Positions 1 through 12,385 of a stretch of DNA of 64,000 nucleotides are shown here, one piece after another. The notes under the pieces were generated by a model that did no database searches, had not been told where the DNA came from, and saw only the letters and a list, made by a program, of their open reading frames with translations. Numbering within the stretch: position 1 is the first letter of the stretch; each line of letters begins with the position of its first letter. Source of the stretch: Lycocorax pyrrhopterus obiensis (taxonomy: Eukaryota; Chordata; Aves; Passeriformes; Paradisaeidae); the NCBI GenBank assembly GCA_014706295.1, contig JACSVZ010000012.1, positions 16,079,255 to 16,143,254 on the forward strand, written 5' to 3'. The translations under genes and the position numbers were made by a program.

Positions 1-297
1 CTGGACACCTGGGGGCAGCTGCCAGTGTCACCCTGAAAACCTGCATGTGGTCTCCACTCTGCCCACGGTGGAGAGGTTCACCGGAGCCCCCTCCAGGTGT
101 GTTCACAGTCTGGTTTCCATCCAAGAAGTGTCCCAACAGGGCTGCCAGGGCTCATCAGGCAGTAACTGGGAGACAAATCTCCTGCCTGTAGTCAGGGCAG
201 GGTTCTTATCAATGGTTTCGTACAATCACAGAATCATGGAATGGGCTTTGTTTTGCCTGTCCCTGCCCTGGAGAGGTCTGAGCTCTCCTTAGCCTTC

Positions 298-775
298 AGT
301 CACAGAATCATGGAATTGTTTGGGTTGGAAGGGACCTTCAAGATCACCTCATCCCACCCCTGCCATGGGCAAGGACACCTTCCACTATCCCAGGTTGCTC
401 CAAGTCCCGTCCAGCCTGGCCTCGGACACTGCCAGGGATGGGGCAGCCACAACTTCTCTGGGCACCCTGTGCCAGGGCCTTACCTCCCTTTCAGGGAAGA
501 ATTTCTTCCTAATACCCAATCTAAATTTGCCTTCCTTCAGCCTAAAACCACTCCCCCTTGTCCTATCGCTGACTACCCTTGCAAAAATTACCTCTGCTCC
601 CTTTGGGCACTGGAAAGGGCTTTAGGGTGTCCCAGGAGTCTTCTCCAGGTGAACACCCCCAGCTCTCTCAGTCTGTCTCCAAGAGCAGAGGGGCTTCAGC
701 CTTTGGAGCATCTCCATGGCCTCCTCTGGAATCTCTTCAACAAGTCTACACCTTTTTGTGTTGCATTCTTGATTT
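298..775 (-). mobile_element. CR1 LINE, 3' portion, minus orientation
   Basis: Starts with the reversed CR1 tail (cacagaatcatggaattgtttgggttgg), then the typical ccatgggcaaggacaccttccac block and the Pro/Ser-like reversed ORF2 end. Another tail copy (cacagaatcatggaatgggc) lies at 228-246, so two insertions may be nested. Confidence 0.85.
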
Positions 776-1312
776 GCTGTAAAAAGCTGTTTTTCCTGAG
801 CTTTGAAAAATGAACATATGACATTACACAGTGTTTGTTAGGCATGGCCACAGAGCAGCTGCTGGGATGAGCAGAGCTCTGAGGAACATCTCTTCTTGGT
901 GTTATCAGGATGGGCCCTGGCCCACTGCCCCAAAAGGAGCCACTGTCACCTTGGGTGGGACTCTGGCTTGTTGAGCTGTGGTCTCCCTACAAACCCTGCA
1001 GGTTTCCGAGTGTTGTTGAGGCCCCTGAGAGGGCAGGGGCTGCAGGATGACCTGGCACCGTGGTTACTCACCTCTTCCCCTGGTCTTGCTTCTCCTCTCC
1101 ACCCCCAGGCCCCACATTTAAGGTCAGAACCCAAACTGACTTACCAGAGCTTCTGAGCTTCACCCATTGCAGAGAGGATTGGGGTACCTGTGGTACCTGC
1201 CCGCTGAGCAGCTGAGGACAAGAGTTGGCCCTCCTTGTCCCTCAGCTTCTCACTCTTTAAAAGGAGCATGGCAGTGTTGACCTCCTTTTCCAGGCACTTG
1301 GGCATTCCTGTC

Positions 1313-1391
1313 CATGGAGAGGGAGTGGAACTAGATGATCTTTGAGGTCCTTTCCAACCCAAACCATTCCAGGATCCTCTGATTCTGTGAG
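1313..1391 (+). mobile_element. CR1 3' tail fragment, plus
   Basis: gtggaactagatgatctttgaggtcctttccaaccc, ending gattctgtga, is the CR1 3' end. Only about 80 bp are kept. Confidence 0.85.
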
Positions 1392-2723
1392 AGCTGCTGG
1401 TGAAGGAGCTGCTGTTGCTCTAGGACATTTGGCATCCGGGGCCTTGTGCTGCCATCCCCCAGACCCACGGATGACCTGTGGGCTTGCTCTGAGCTCCAGG
1501 CTGGCAGGTCAAGTTTTCCTGGTAGGCTTTGTACATCAGCTTGTGCTGGCGCAGTAGCTAAGAGCAGCAAGGTCAAGGTTTCTGTACTGGAAGCGGTGTC
1601 CAGAGAGGCTGAAATTTCTGCCCAGGGAGCAGGTACTAAAATAGTGTCTTTTTTTCATCTCCAAACTCTGTTCTCATTGCTCATCATCTTCACTGGGCAG
1701 GAGGAGGCAGTTACTGTGGTCAGAGGCAGTGACAGGAGCAGAGGTAATCTGGGGAGATCCAGGCAGGTATAAGCTTAACCCAAATTCTTGTGTGTTTGAA
1801 TGTCACTGTGTGCCAGGCCCTGGAGTCGTAGGGAGCTCACTGCCCCTGTGTGCTGCAGCCACCAGCCTCTGCAGGCCTGGCCTGGATCAGAGGACACAAG
1901 TCATGAAGGAGTGACCGATCAGAGACTCCTCGGGGATCAGTCCCCGCTGTCCCATGCCAGGGACCAGCCTCACGGGCAGAGGCACCTGGTGAGCCTGTGC
2001 TGGGTTGTACCAGGAGGGGCTGCTCTGCCTCCAGATCTCCTTGGGAAGTGGGACTGGGTGAAGGCAAGGGCTTGCTGGTGCGGATTCTTCGAGGTCTGAC
2101 ACGTGCCTTGTCCCTGCCTGTGTCCCCATCCTCCTGCTCCATCCTCCCTGCCCGAGCCGGGCTCCAGAGCCAAGTCCTGCTGTGCCTGCAGGTCTGTGCA
2201 GGCAGGCGACCTGGATTGGGTTTCCTGTGCCCTGAAATCCTGCAAAGCACGGGGCCAAATCCTGAGAAGCAAGACGGCTGCTTCTGGACACAGATAAGCT
2301 GCTGTGACATTTAGTCAGTGCTTTCCCTGTCTGTGCCTGGTGTCCTGCTGCTGTCCAAGTGGGGTCTGAGGGAACCTCAGCAGTGAGCACGCTCCTGGAG
2401 CTCTGGGAGCGAGGAGCTGGAATTCCCGGCAGAGCGCCTGCCTGATCTCTGCAAGTGGAAGATGGATTCTGCCAAGAGATCCCATCCTCCCAGCGCAGTC
2501 CTGGCCCTGCTCTGCCCCGGTCATGAGCTCTGGAAGGCTCGTGGCAGGCAGGAAAGTTTTGCTTATGGAGCAGAGCTCGACTCGGGTGAACTTCACATGA
2601 ACTCAGGAAGTTTCTTTGGCCGTTTTCTTTCCTGATGATGCAGGCAGGTCAGGATCAGGATGCTGCACTGCACAGGCTGCCTTCCTTGTGCACCAGCATG
2701 ATCACTTCATCCTTCTGAAGCAC

Positions 2724-3032
2724 AGGGGCAGCTCTGATCTCTGCTCCCTGTGATAGGGACAGGACCCAGGGAACGGCTGGAGCTGTGCCAGGGAAGGTTT
2801 AGGTTGGGTATCAGGGAAAGATTCTTCCCCCAGAGGGTGCTGGGCACTGCCCAGGCTCCCCAGGGAATGGGCACGGCCCCGAGGCTGCCAGAGCTCCAGG
2901 AGCGTTGGGACAGCGCTGCCAGGGATGCCCAGGGTGGGGTTGTTGGGGTGTCTGTGCAGGGCCAGGAGTTGGACTGGATGATCCCTGTGGATCCCTTCCA
3001 GCTCTGGCTACTGCAGGATTCTGTAATTCTTG
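2724..3032 (+). mobile_element. CR1 LINE, 3' portion, plus
   Basis: gacaggacccagggaacggctggagctgtgccagggaaggtttaggtt is a hallmark CR1 segment; the copy ends gttggactggatgatccctg and gattctgtaattc. Confidence 0.85.
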
Positions 3033-4663
3033 GTGTCCAGGCAGAAACACCAGCAGACAGATGGAGCTGCTGCTGTGTTATGCTGGGACTGTGCTGCTCT
3101 AACATTTGCTCTCCCTGGTCCCAGGGAATGGAGGGCACCCCATCGCAGCACCAGGGCTTTAGTGGCCTGCTCAGGGTCACCCAGACGGTCTGTGAGAGAG
3201 TTAAATCCCCCTCCTCATGATGCTTCCACGCTTTACCTGGAGATCACTCTTGCTACCTCCCTTGTCTGCATTCAGACCACAGAAAAAATGGGGTAATGGA
3301 GCAAGGGCTGAGGGCTTGTTGGATCAGTGATGGGAAGGTGTGATTGCAGCCTGAGCCACCCCTGTTAACGCGGGGACAAGCGGTGGGTGGCATCCTGGGC
3401 CAGCATGTGGCAGGACGCAGTGGGCACAGTGGGGTTTTCCGGGTCTGTGAGCATCCTGGTCCTGAGGAAGCTCTTGCAGCATGCGGGAAAAGCAGGGTGA
3501 GGAGCATGGTGGGAAGAGCTGGGTGTCTGAGGAGCATGAGAGTATCCCCAGCCTTCATCTCACTGCTCAGGGGATGAGGAGGGGGAGGAAGGAGGCAGCA
3601 GCACCCACCATGTGTTGGGGCCACCACCTCTGTGAGATGTTTCCCAGCCCCTCGGTGACAGAGAGGCCCAAGCTGGCTGTGTGTGGCTCAAAGGTCCTGC
3701 TTGGTGTAACTGTGCGAGCAGGGATGTCCCAAGGGCTTTGGGAGATCCTGGAGGTGCTGTCTCCTCTCACCCCCCCGCCACCTCCCATCTCCAGGGCCAC
3801 CTGCAGCTGTTGGCCCCTGCCACCCTTGCTCTTTGAGCTGCAGGGAAGTCATCCCTGTGAGCTGCACGGAGGGACAAGGAGGGCACCACAGCTGGAGCCA
3901 GCAGACCCCCTTGGTAAGGCTGTACAGCACTTCCCAGTGGAAGTTTTCTTGCTCTTACCTTTGCCAGGCTTTAACTGTTTGGGCTGGATTGTTCCATGCT
4001 TTTCTGCCTCAGGCTGAGCTTTCTCTTTTTTTTCTCTATTTTTCCCAGTTTTCAGCAGAAGGTTGGGGGGAAATGGGAGCTTTGTGAATTTCTGGGTTTT
4101 TTTCTCTCCTGTCTTTGTTTGAGGGCTTCTGGTGTCTCCACTCCTTGAAAAAGAGACTTGAAATTTGGCAGGGATGTTGCATTCCTGCTGGAAATCAGCA
4201 TGGATTTGGTCAAACGGTTAGCCACTGGAAAGCACGGCTGGGCGTGCCTGGAGGAGCTCTTCAGGGGCCAGCTGCTGGTGTCCCCATTTGCAAAGGGACT
4301 CTGACCACTCTGTCCTCCTGTCCCTTTCTCGAGGGACACCTCCTTGCCCACACGAGTCCAGGTCAGGAGTGGTGGCTGAAGGAGCTGTTTCCCAGTAACA
4401 AGACTCAAAAGCAGTTTACCCAAGACAATGTTGTCTTTGCCGCATTTCCCATGTGTGGCACTGGCTGTGGGTGTCACCTGCCTCTCACCCTCAGCAGAGA
4501 GAAGGAGCAGAGCTCAGGCCAGCTTGGGCAGTGCCTCGTGAGGGGAGGAGAAGGGAAGTGCCTCGTGAGGAAAGGCTCCTGTCGTGTGAGGCTTGGGAAA
4601 GGGTGTTTGTAGACCTGCCTGTCCCATGGGTGAGCTCGGCAGCATCACACCCGTGCATGGAGA

Positions 4664-4735
4664 CACAGAATCACATCATCATTATGGCTGGGAAGGACCT
4701 TCCAGGCCATCAAGTCCAGGCTGAGCAGGTCCAGG
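4664..4735 (-). mobile_element. CR1 tail fragment, minus
   Basis: cacagaatcacatcatcattatggctgggaaggacctt, then catcaagtccagg, is a diverged reversed CR1 tail. Confidence 0.65.
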
Positions 4736-7330
4736 TAGCTGGAGGTCTGACCTGGTGATCACTATGGTTTTCAAAGTTGCTCTTTTATATTAGTGTGGAA
4801 ATTTTTTCTATTTGCTGTCCTGAGGGCTTTGGAAATTCCTCCACAGACTCCGTTATGTTCATCAGGGCTTTCTTCCCTTGATGGTATCTCAGAGCTTTCT
4901 GCAGACAGAGAAGTGACACATGAGCTGGGAAAGCTCTGGTCTGATGAAGGAGCAGGCAAGCCCCAGCTGGAAGGAGGCCCTGCTGGTGGTTACTGTCCCC
5001 AGTTAGTGCGGTTACAAGAGCGCTCGGGCACTTGTGGGGTGTTTTCTAGCAAAGTGGTGGAAAAAACTGGATTCTCCTCTTGGACTGCAGGCTTTGGACT
5101 CTGACTCCGTGGAGATGCTGCTGTAGTTGGGTGGCAGTGACCCAGCCCCTCTGGTGCTGCTCATGAGTTGGGTGGTGCTGGCATGAGACCAGCCCCAGGG
5201 CAACGTGGTGGGGTGATCAGAGAAGACCCCGGTGGGTGCTGGGCAGGGAGCTGATCTGGAGCAAGCTGGGAGCAAATCCCGGCAGGAAGCTGTGCCAGGC
5301 GAGGAGTTTGCCTGGCTGGAACATGCTGGGCCAGGGAGATCCCAGTGGGGGTGGCTGTTCCTGGTAGCCGTGCCAGGGACAGTCTGTGGGCAGTGGCCGG
5401 CGTGCCCGGCACTGCCGGCTGGCTCCTGCTGGGCGCCTTCCAGCGGGAAACGGGTTTCTGACTGCAGTAACATTTACCAGCTGGGCAGCAGCTCTGGAGC
5501 CGGGCGTGTGCATTTGTCTGCTCTTCCATTGTGACTTGGCCGTTGTCTCCTCCTCCCCGCCGAGATCAATGGCTGTGGGCTCCCTTTTGTAACCCCTTTG
5601 GGTGCAGCTCTGGAAGTCTTCAGCCTGGTTTCCATCAGAATGCTGGTCCCATCTGGCCGGATGGCTTGGGTGGGACAATGGACTGGAGGTGGGTTTCCAC
5701 CAGAAGGAACATCCCAGTGATGGACTGGAGGACTGGGAAGGACAGGTGGGATGTTGGTGGCTGAGGATGGAGCCCAGCCATAGGCATGGGGGAGTGAGCT
5801 CAGGGGACCTCCAGAAGACCTTCTTGGGCCATTTTGCTACCATTTGATGGTTTTGGAGAAGAGGTGGTCTGCGCTGGGAGGCGCGTCCCGGTGGCACGTC
5901 CTTCCCTGTGGCACCAGGTGGCGCAGGAGGTTAAAGGATTTGTTTGTTCTCTGCGGGCCTGGGTGCAAATGGATTGCCTCCCACTGCTGTGATGAGCCTG
6001 CAGGTCTCAGCCCCCCGGATGCATAGCTGTGCCCCCATGCGCGGTGACTGCAGCCCCAGGGCGAGGCGGTGGGGATGGGGCTCCCTGGAGCCCCATTTCC
6101 AGCAGAACCAGGAGCTGAGCCAACCTTTGAACCGTAGTGGGGGGCCTGAGTGTGGAGCCCCCCATGCCAGGAAAGGGCACAGTGATGCAGAGGAGGCACG
6201 CTTGGGGGAGAGCCCTGGTGGGTGTCGAGGGAGTGAGGAGACAGCGGAACATTACCCCGGGGTGAGGCCATGACGAAACACACAACATCCCTCTGGCACG
6301 AGCTCAAGCCGTCCTGGGCACATCCTGGCTCCTGGAAGGTCCCGGGCGTTTCGCTGGGGTGCAGGTCTGTGGCAGCAGCCCTCAGAGTAGCTGGGACACT
6401 GCCATCCCAGCCCCCTTCCACCTCCCATTGGAACAGCCTCTGGCCCCAAGGGCTCTGCCAGCCGCCTGCCCTGCTCCCTCCCCAGAAATGTGTGTCAGGA
6501 CCCAAGGAAGAGGATAGGACCAGGCTTGGGTGAGTGTGACCTTACATCCCTTCTCACTCCTCCCGGCGTGCCACCTGTGCCCTGGGCATCTCCGTGCTGA
6601 GCGTCCACCTTCTGCTCTTCTTGGGTCCAAAGTGGGCCCCTGTGAACCCAGAGGGATATTTTTTCTCCCTCCTTTTGCCTTCAGTGATCTTTGAGCCCGG
6701 TCGTCGTATGACTCAGCTCCTGCATTTGATCCCCTGGAGCAGGGTTTGCACACATGCAGCTGTGGCAGGAGCACTGCTCGTTCCTGGCAGGCCAGGCAGG
6801 GATAGGGTTTCCTCCTGACACGGGGCAGCGAGTCCCCACAGCTCATCCGCTTCCCTGTGTGGAAGTCTGATTTAGCCAGGCTGGTGTCAGTGGCTTGGAG
6901 GTGTCTCCCAGAGCTCTGCTGACCTGCTGCAGCATCTGGGCTTGTGAGATCCTGGCAGGATGGGAGTGGAGCAGAGCAGGTGCTCTCCAGTCCCTCTGTC
7001 TGCCTGTCAACCCATCCCTGGGAAGGTCTGGCTGGTTGCTGGTGCTGGAAGCATCAGGCACATTTGGGTGTGGGGCTGAACCCACATTTGGGTTCTGGCA
7101 GTCGGTGTGGGACACGGTCAGCAGAAGGTGATACCAACGCAGTTCCCATGAAGGGCAGTCTGGGCACTGACCTTTAGGTCCTGCCTGTTCTTGCTGCCTG
7201 TTCCCTGCGAGCAGCTCTGGTCTGGAGGCAGTTCCTGACTCAGCAAGGAGCAGCCAGCAGTGGTGCTGAGCTCCCTCTGGGGTGCTGGGCTCCCTTTCCT
7301 GGGGGCCAGGCAAACACAAGGTCACAAACC

Positions 7331-7580
7331 CCTGCAGAGGTTTGCAGGGAACAGGGGTTTGCCGAGTGCAGGGGTTTGCTGGGCACAGATATTTGTAGAA
7401 TGTGGGTTGTCAGGGGACAGCATTTTTCAGGGGACAGGGGTTTTCAGGGGACAGTGGTTTGCAGGGGACAGGGATTTGAAGGGGATGAAGTTTGCAGGGG
7501 ACAGGGGTTTGCAGGGGCTTGCAGGGGACAGGAGTTCACAGGGAACAGGGATTTGCCGGCGACAGGGATTCGCAGGGTGG
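7331..7580. repeat. G-rich minisatellite, ~18-bp units
   Basis: Imperfect tandem copies of a unit close to caggggacaggggtttg, about a dozen, with length and base variants. The read-through frame gives repeated CRGQGF-like peptides, an artefact of the repeat. G-runs of 3-4 at regular spacing could form quadruplexes. Confidence 0.85.
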
Positions 7581-7907
7581 CTGCAAGCCCCCACTGAGCC
7601 AGGCCCCAGGGCTGTGCGCTTGGCTCTTGGCAGCAGAGTTCTGGCTCTGTCTGCCTCCTCCCTGACAGTGCCAGGGTTTTTGGGTGGTCACAGGGCTGTG
7701 ATCACCACCAACACTGCCTGTTGTGTCGTGGGTACCTGGCACCAGGCTGACCACACTGGGCTTCCCCAGGAACTTTGGTCATGGCTCGGGGCAGCCTGTC
7801 CTGCTCTGTCCTGTCTCCATCAGGTTCCAGTTAAAACCGAATGCATTCTCCAGCCTAAGCTGCACAGCCGTTTGAGCCCTTCCAAAAATGAAACAAATAC
7901 CCACGGA

Positions 7908-7925
7908 CTGCAATTCGAATTGCAG
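7908..7925. repeat. perfect 18-bp palindrome
   Basis: ctgcaattcgaattgcag reads identically on both strands. No function can be assigned; it may be chance. Confidence 0.45.
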
Positions 7926-8326
7926 CTCAATTAGGGCTTGTTCCCAATGCGATCATAAAACCTCCAGTACGAAAACAAACAACCCAACCAAACCACATCC
8001 AAGCCTGACAGCATCCTCTGGAATGCCTTTAAAATAACAAGGAGGGCAGAGGAAGATGAAAGCAGTGTGGCCAGTGGGAAGAAGGCTCTTTGGCCCCGAG
8101 GGGCAGCCTGGAGGTGGGCTGAGCAGGTGTGGGGCAGGGCAGTTTGGGATGGGCAGAGCACAGAAGTGATGGGTGTGATGGAGACGGGCTCGATGGGTAC
8201 CATGGAGATGTGGGCTGGTGTGGGAGTGATGAGCGCGATAGAAATGGGGCAGCCTGGGGCCCAGGGCTGGACTGTTCCCTGCAGGATTTCACAGGGCAAG
8301 GAAGAGTGAGCTGTAGAGGTGGTTTG

Positions 8327-8490
8327 GAGCGCGGTGGTTGTTCTCGGAGAGGCTCCGATGTGCGAGCAGGGCGGGGGGAGCGCGGGGCCGGGCCGGACCC
8401 GGCGGCTGGAATGCGTGTCCCGCGTAACCCTGGCTTGCACCGCGTCCAGCCAGTCTGGTGCCGCGGTTCGGGTTTCACGGCGGACTTTAA
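8327..8490. promoter_or_regulatory. small CpG cluster, candidate promoter
   Basis: I count about 22 CpG dinucleotides in roughly 165 bp, very different from the flanks. No coding frame is recognisable. It lies about 7 kb upstream of the first coding exon, so it could be an upstream promoter with a 5' untranslated exon, or the promoter of an unseen transcript on either strand. Confidence 0.4.
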
Positions 8491-10514
8491 ACCCGGCCAT
8501 ATTTAGCGTGAGCCTCGCTGGCCTGTCAGGGAGGGGAAGCCGCAGCACAACTAATAAAAACAGCCAAACAAAAACAATGTAATTAAAGAGACTCAGCACT
8601 GTGTGTTCCCATAGCAAGAACATTTACCCAAGACTTCCTTGCTCAGATACTTAATGTCAGGCAGCAATTAAAGGCTGGCTTTGTGGCGAGGCAGCGGGGA
8701 AGGTTTGCCCTGGCCGGGAGGTAGGAGCCCAGGGCTGAGCCATCCCCGGTGCCTGTGCCGGTGGGGAGGGACCGCCGGCTTTGGGCACTGGGAGGTCACA
8801 CAGGGATGCCGCATCCCAAGCAGCAGCTCCCGAACCCCTCCAGCCAGAGATGCCCTCAGTCCGTGATGCACAGACCCACTCAGCTGCATCCCCACAGAAA
8901 TTTGGTAGCACAGAAGCAGAAAAGTGGATTTTCTGTGGGTTTTCTAGGTAGGAGACTCTGGGCAGGACATGCAGGAGCTCTGCTGGGGTAAGTCCTTGTG
9001 AAAACAGTAAAAGCAGCAGAGCTGGGCTGAGTGTAGAAGCTTTCAGCATCTCCTTCCTGACCCAGATCTGTGGATGGAGACTGTGTGAGCCTCTGAAATG
9101 TTGAATCTCCTCACTCAAAGGATGGTTTGGGGTGCCAGAAGCCAGGCTAGGATGCCAGGAGCCAGGCTGTGCCCACTGGTGCCCCCTTCACTGCAGCCCA
9201 AGGTGGTGCTCATGGGCTGGTGGTTTTGGCAGCATCACCTGCCCTGGCTGGGGAGCCAGTCGCTGTGCCATGTCCCTCAGCACAGCCCCCAGGGAGAGGT
9301 GCCCCCATGCCCTGGCACTGCTGTGTGAGGTGTGTGTGCAGGAGGGATGCCCGTGCATGGCACGGCCGGGACAGTGGCACTGTGTGATGGCAGCGTGTGC
9401 CTGACAGCAGTCCTGAGCGTGATGGCAGATGTCACAGGGACACTGCAAATCAAAGTCTGATTTGGGGTATATTTTAATGGGGATTGAACCACAAGATCCT
9501 TCTGGTCTCACTTTTAAGCAGTGATCAGGAGGCCTAATTAAAAAAATAAGGAAAAGCAAGAAGCGGCAGCATTATTGTGTTGCAGCAGAGTTTGCTCAAG
9601 CGTCTCCGCTCCCTTCCTCCCCAAAGGCACTGCTGGGCCGGCAGCAGTGGGGTGTTTTATGGACACTGTCAGCGAGTGATCTACTTGGTTGGCTCCAAAC
9701 CTCTCTTGGAGTCCTGAAGTCTCCGTCTTTCCCAAACTCAGCCTGTGATTTAAGAGGGAGATGTGGTGGGGATGAGCCGTTTGGGCAGGCTCTTTCCTGC
9801 TGTGCCAGACTGGGGGACACGGCTGAGCCTCAGGAGGACACTGCCGACCCCCAGCCAGCCCTGTGGTGTGGGATGTTGTGTGTCCAGCCTGAGTCCCTTC
9901 TGCCGTGGCTGAGTGAGGACTGGACCCGAGGGGGGTCCTTGCCATGCTCTCCCAGCACAAGTGTTCCCCAAAGGGTGCAAAACCTTCTGATTTGGGGAGT
10001 AGGCTGGATGGCACAAGGGGAATGCTCTGAGGGGAATGCTCCTCTTCATCCCCTGCAGAGGTGCAGGGCGCTGGGCACTGCTGGATATTGCAGATCCCAC
10101 CCAGGACGTGCTTTTCATTTGGGTACCGAGCTGCTGGGAGGCCGCTTTCCACTCCAGAGCCCACTGCACCACGGTGGGCTGTGCGCCCACGGAGGTGTTC
10201 TCTGCTGCCATGGGCCATGAGCTCCTCAGGCAGCACAGACACACCGTGCTCTGCCTGGCATGGGGACAGCAGGGACCATGTGCTGCCATTGATGCTCAGG
10301 AAGTTCTGCACCAAGCCAGGGGCCTGAGCTCCTCTGAGCATTGGGGTCTAACAGCACTGGGCTTCTGGAGCTCCAACAAAAATGTCCTGGCAGGAGCAGC
10401 ATCTATATAAGTTAGTTGTTATTGCTAAACAAAAGAGGCATGCTCGCTTCAGCTCCGCTCAAAACAAAACCCAGCAGATTTGCCAAGTGGGGAGAAAAGA
10501 GAAAAGCTGGAGGA

Positions 10515-10552
10515 AACAAGCAAACAAACAAACAAACAAACACAAACACACA
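10515..10552. repeat. (AAAC)n microsatellite
   Basis: Tandem aaac units with a few interruptions, ending in acaca. Simple repeat. Confidence 0.85.
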
Positions 10553-11195
10553 AAGTCTGCTTTGGTGCCTTTCCCTGGACCCAGGTTTCAATAAGCAAGT
10601 GCATTTTCTAGGCACACAGATGTTTCCATGGAGCGGGAGTGTTTTGCTCCGTGTCTACATGGCCAGGTCACTGCACAGCACCTAAATGCCTTGGTGGTCT
10701 GCTCAGCCCAGGGTGGGTAACTGCTGTGCCTGCTGCTCCGTGAGCCCTGCTGCCTTGCAGGGATGCTGATCATGGCATTTGGTCCTAGTTTTGAGCGTGC
10801 TTTTTGGTGGGTTATGAAATCCCACTCTTTGGAAGGGCTCCCCTACTCATGTTCCATTTTTAATCCAGCCTCTGTTTTGCCAGTCATGAAAAATTGCTTA
10901 TGCTTGGGCAAAAAGAGTGGAAAATGCAAGTGCATCAGCAGCTCCCCTTCATGCCGGACACAGCACTCCTTGTTCCTGTGCCCATGGTGTGGAGGAGCTG
11001 CTCTGAGTGCTGGTCTCTGCTGCAGAGTGTTGGTGTCCGAGTGTCCATGGCCATAGTTGTGAATTCCTGCTGCACAGGGGTGAGCGTGGCCCTGGACATG
11101 GGCCAGGCTGAGTGTGCTCAGCTGTGGAGAGACCTCTCACACCCGGATTTCTCTATCAGAAAACACCTGTGCTTTGATCTTGCCACTCGATCTCA

Positions 11196-11422
11196 GGATC
11201 ATACAACCATGGAAAAACTCAGGTTGGAAGGACCTTAAAGCCCACCCTGTCCCACCCCTGCCATGGGCAGGGACACCTTCCACTAGCCCAAGTTGCTCCA
11301 AGCCCTGTCCAGCCTGGCCTTGGACACTTCCAGGGATCCAGGGGCAGCCACAGCTGCTCTGGGAACCCTGTGCCAGGGCCTCACCAGCCTCATGACAAAA
11401 AATTTCTTCCTTATGTCTGGCC
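11196..11422 (-). mobile_element. CR1 LINE, 3' portion, minus
   Basis: Reversed CR1: ggttggaaggaccttaaagcccaccctgtcc, ccatgggcagggacaccttccactagcc, ctgtgccagggcctcacc, then aaaaatttcttcctta. Confidence 0.85.
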
Positions 11423-11828
11423 TGGTGACCTGTGGGCAGGGTGGTCATTCCCTGCCTGTCCAGGTACCTCTGGGCTCGGGGTGGGCAGGGCTCTCGCAGC
11501 CAGCCGGGGTTCTGGCTCTGTCATGGGGCAGAGCAGTCGTGCCTGTCAGGGACTGGTTCTCAGCTGGAGACTTGGAGGGGCTACACCCTTCAACAAAATG
11601 CGTTTAAAATCAAGGAATTGCAACAATTATTAACACTTTTTACTAGGCCAAGATCTGCAATGCTGACATTAACATTCAGAATATCCATAAACCACATTAT
11701 AAGCTACCCAGTGGATTTGCTTGTGTTCAATGCTGGAGGAGGGAAAAAATGAAGGTGCCTTATGCTCATCCATTCTCATGTGCTTTTAGAAAAAAGAAAA
11801 CCACCTCTATTGCATTGGTTTCCTGAGA

Positions 11829-12385
11829 TGGAATCACAGATAGAATAACTAAGGTTGGCAAAAGCATTTAGGATCATCAAATCCAACAATTAACCCAGCA
11901 CTGCCAAGGCCACCACTAAACAATGTCTCCAAGTGTCACATCCACACAGCTTTTAAATCCCTCCAGGGATGGGGACTCCACCACTGCCCTGGGCAGCTGT
12001 GCCAGTGCCTGACAACACTTTCTGTGAAGAAATTTTTCCAATATCCAACCTGACCCTCCCCTGGCCCAGCCTGAGGTCGTTTCCCGTTGTCCTGTCCCTG
12101 TTCCCTGGGAGCAGAGCCCGACCCCCCCGGCTGCCCCCTCCTGTCAGGGAGTTGTGCAGAGCCACAAGGTCCCCCCTGAGCCTCCTTTTCTCCAGGCTGA
12201 GCCCCTTTCCCAGCTCTCTCAGCCGCTCCTGGTGCTCCAGCCCCTTCCCCAGCTGCATTCCCTTCTCTGGACACGCTCCAGCCCCTCAAGGTTTTTCTTG
12301 TCATGAGAGGCCCAGAATTGACCCCCAATGGATCTGACCAGCCCCAACACATCCTTCCACAGAACCTCATCCTTTTCCATGGAGA
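11829..12385 (-). mobile_element. CR1 LINE, 3' ~550 bp, minus
   Basis: Reversed tail at 11829, then ccactaaacaatgtctccaagtgtcacatcc and a block (12105-12245) nearly identical to the copy at 34000-34545. A relatively young copy by eye. Confidence 0.88.

Larger units (their letters stand above)
1..7330. other. upstream non-coding region, part 1
   Basis: Apart from four CR1 fragments I see no supported gene, RNA or other repeat. Open frames here are GC-driven, lack conserved motifs and overlap on both strands. The stretches 776-1312, 1392-2723, 3033-4663 and 4736-7330 show nothing I can name. Confidence 0.6.

Noticed and set aside
7376..7597. Small repetitive protein or CRISPR-like array at the minisatellite
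   Set aside because: Units are ~18 bp, contiguous and degenerate without spacers; the genome is a vertebrate.
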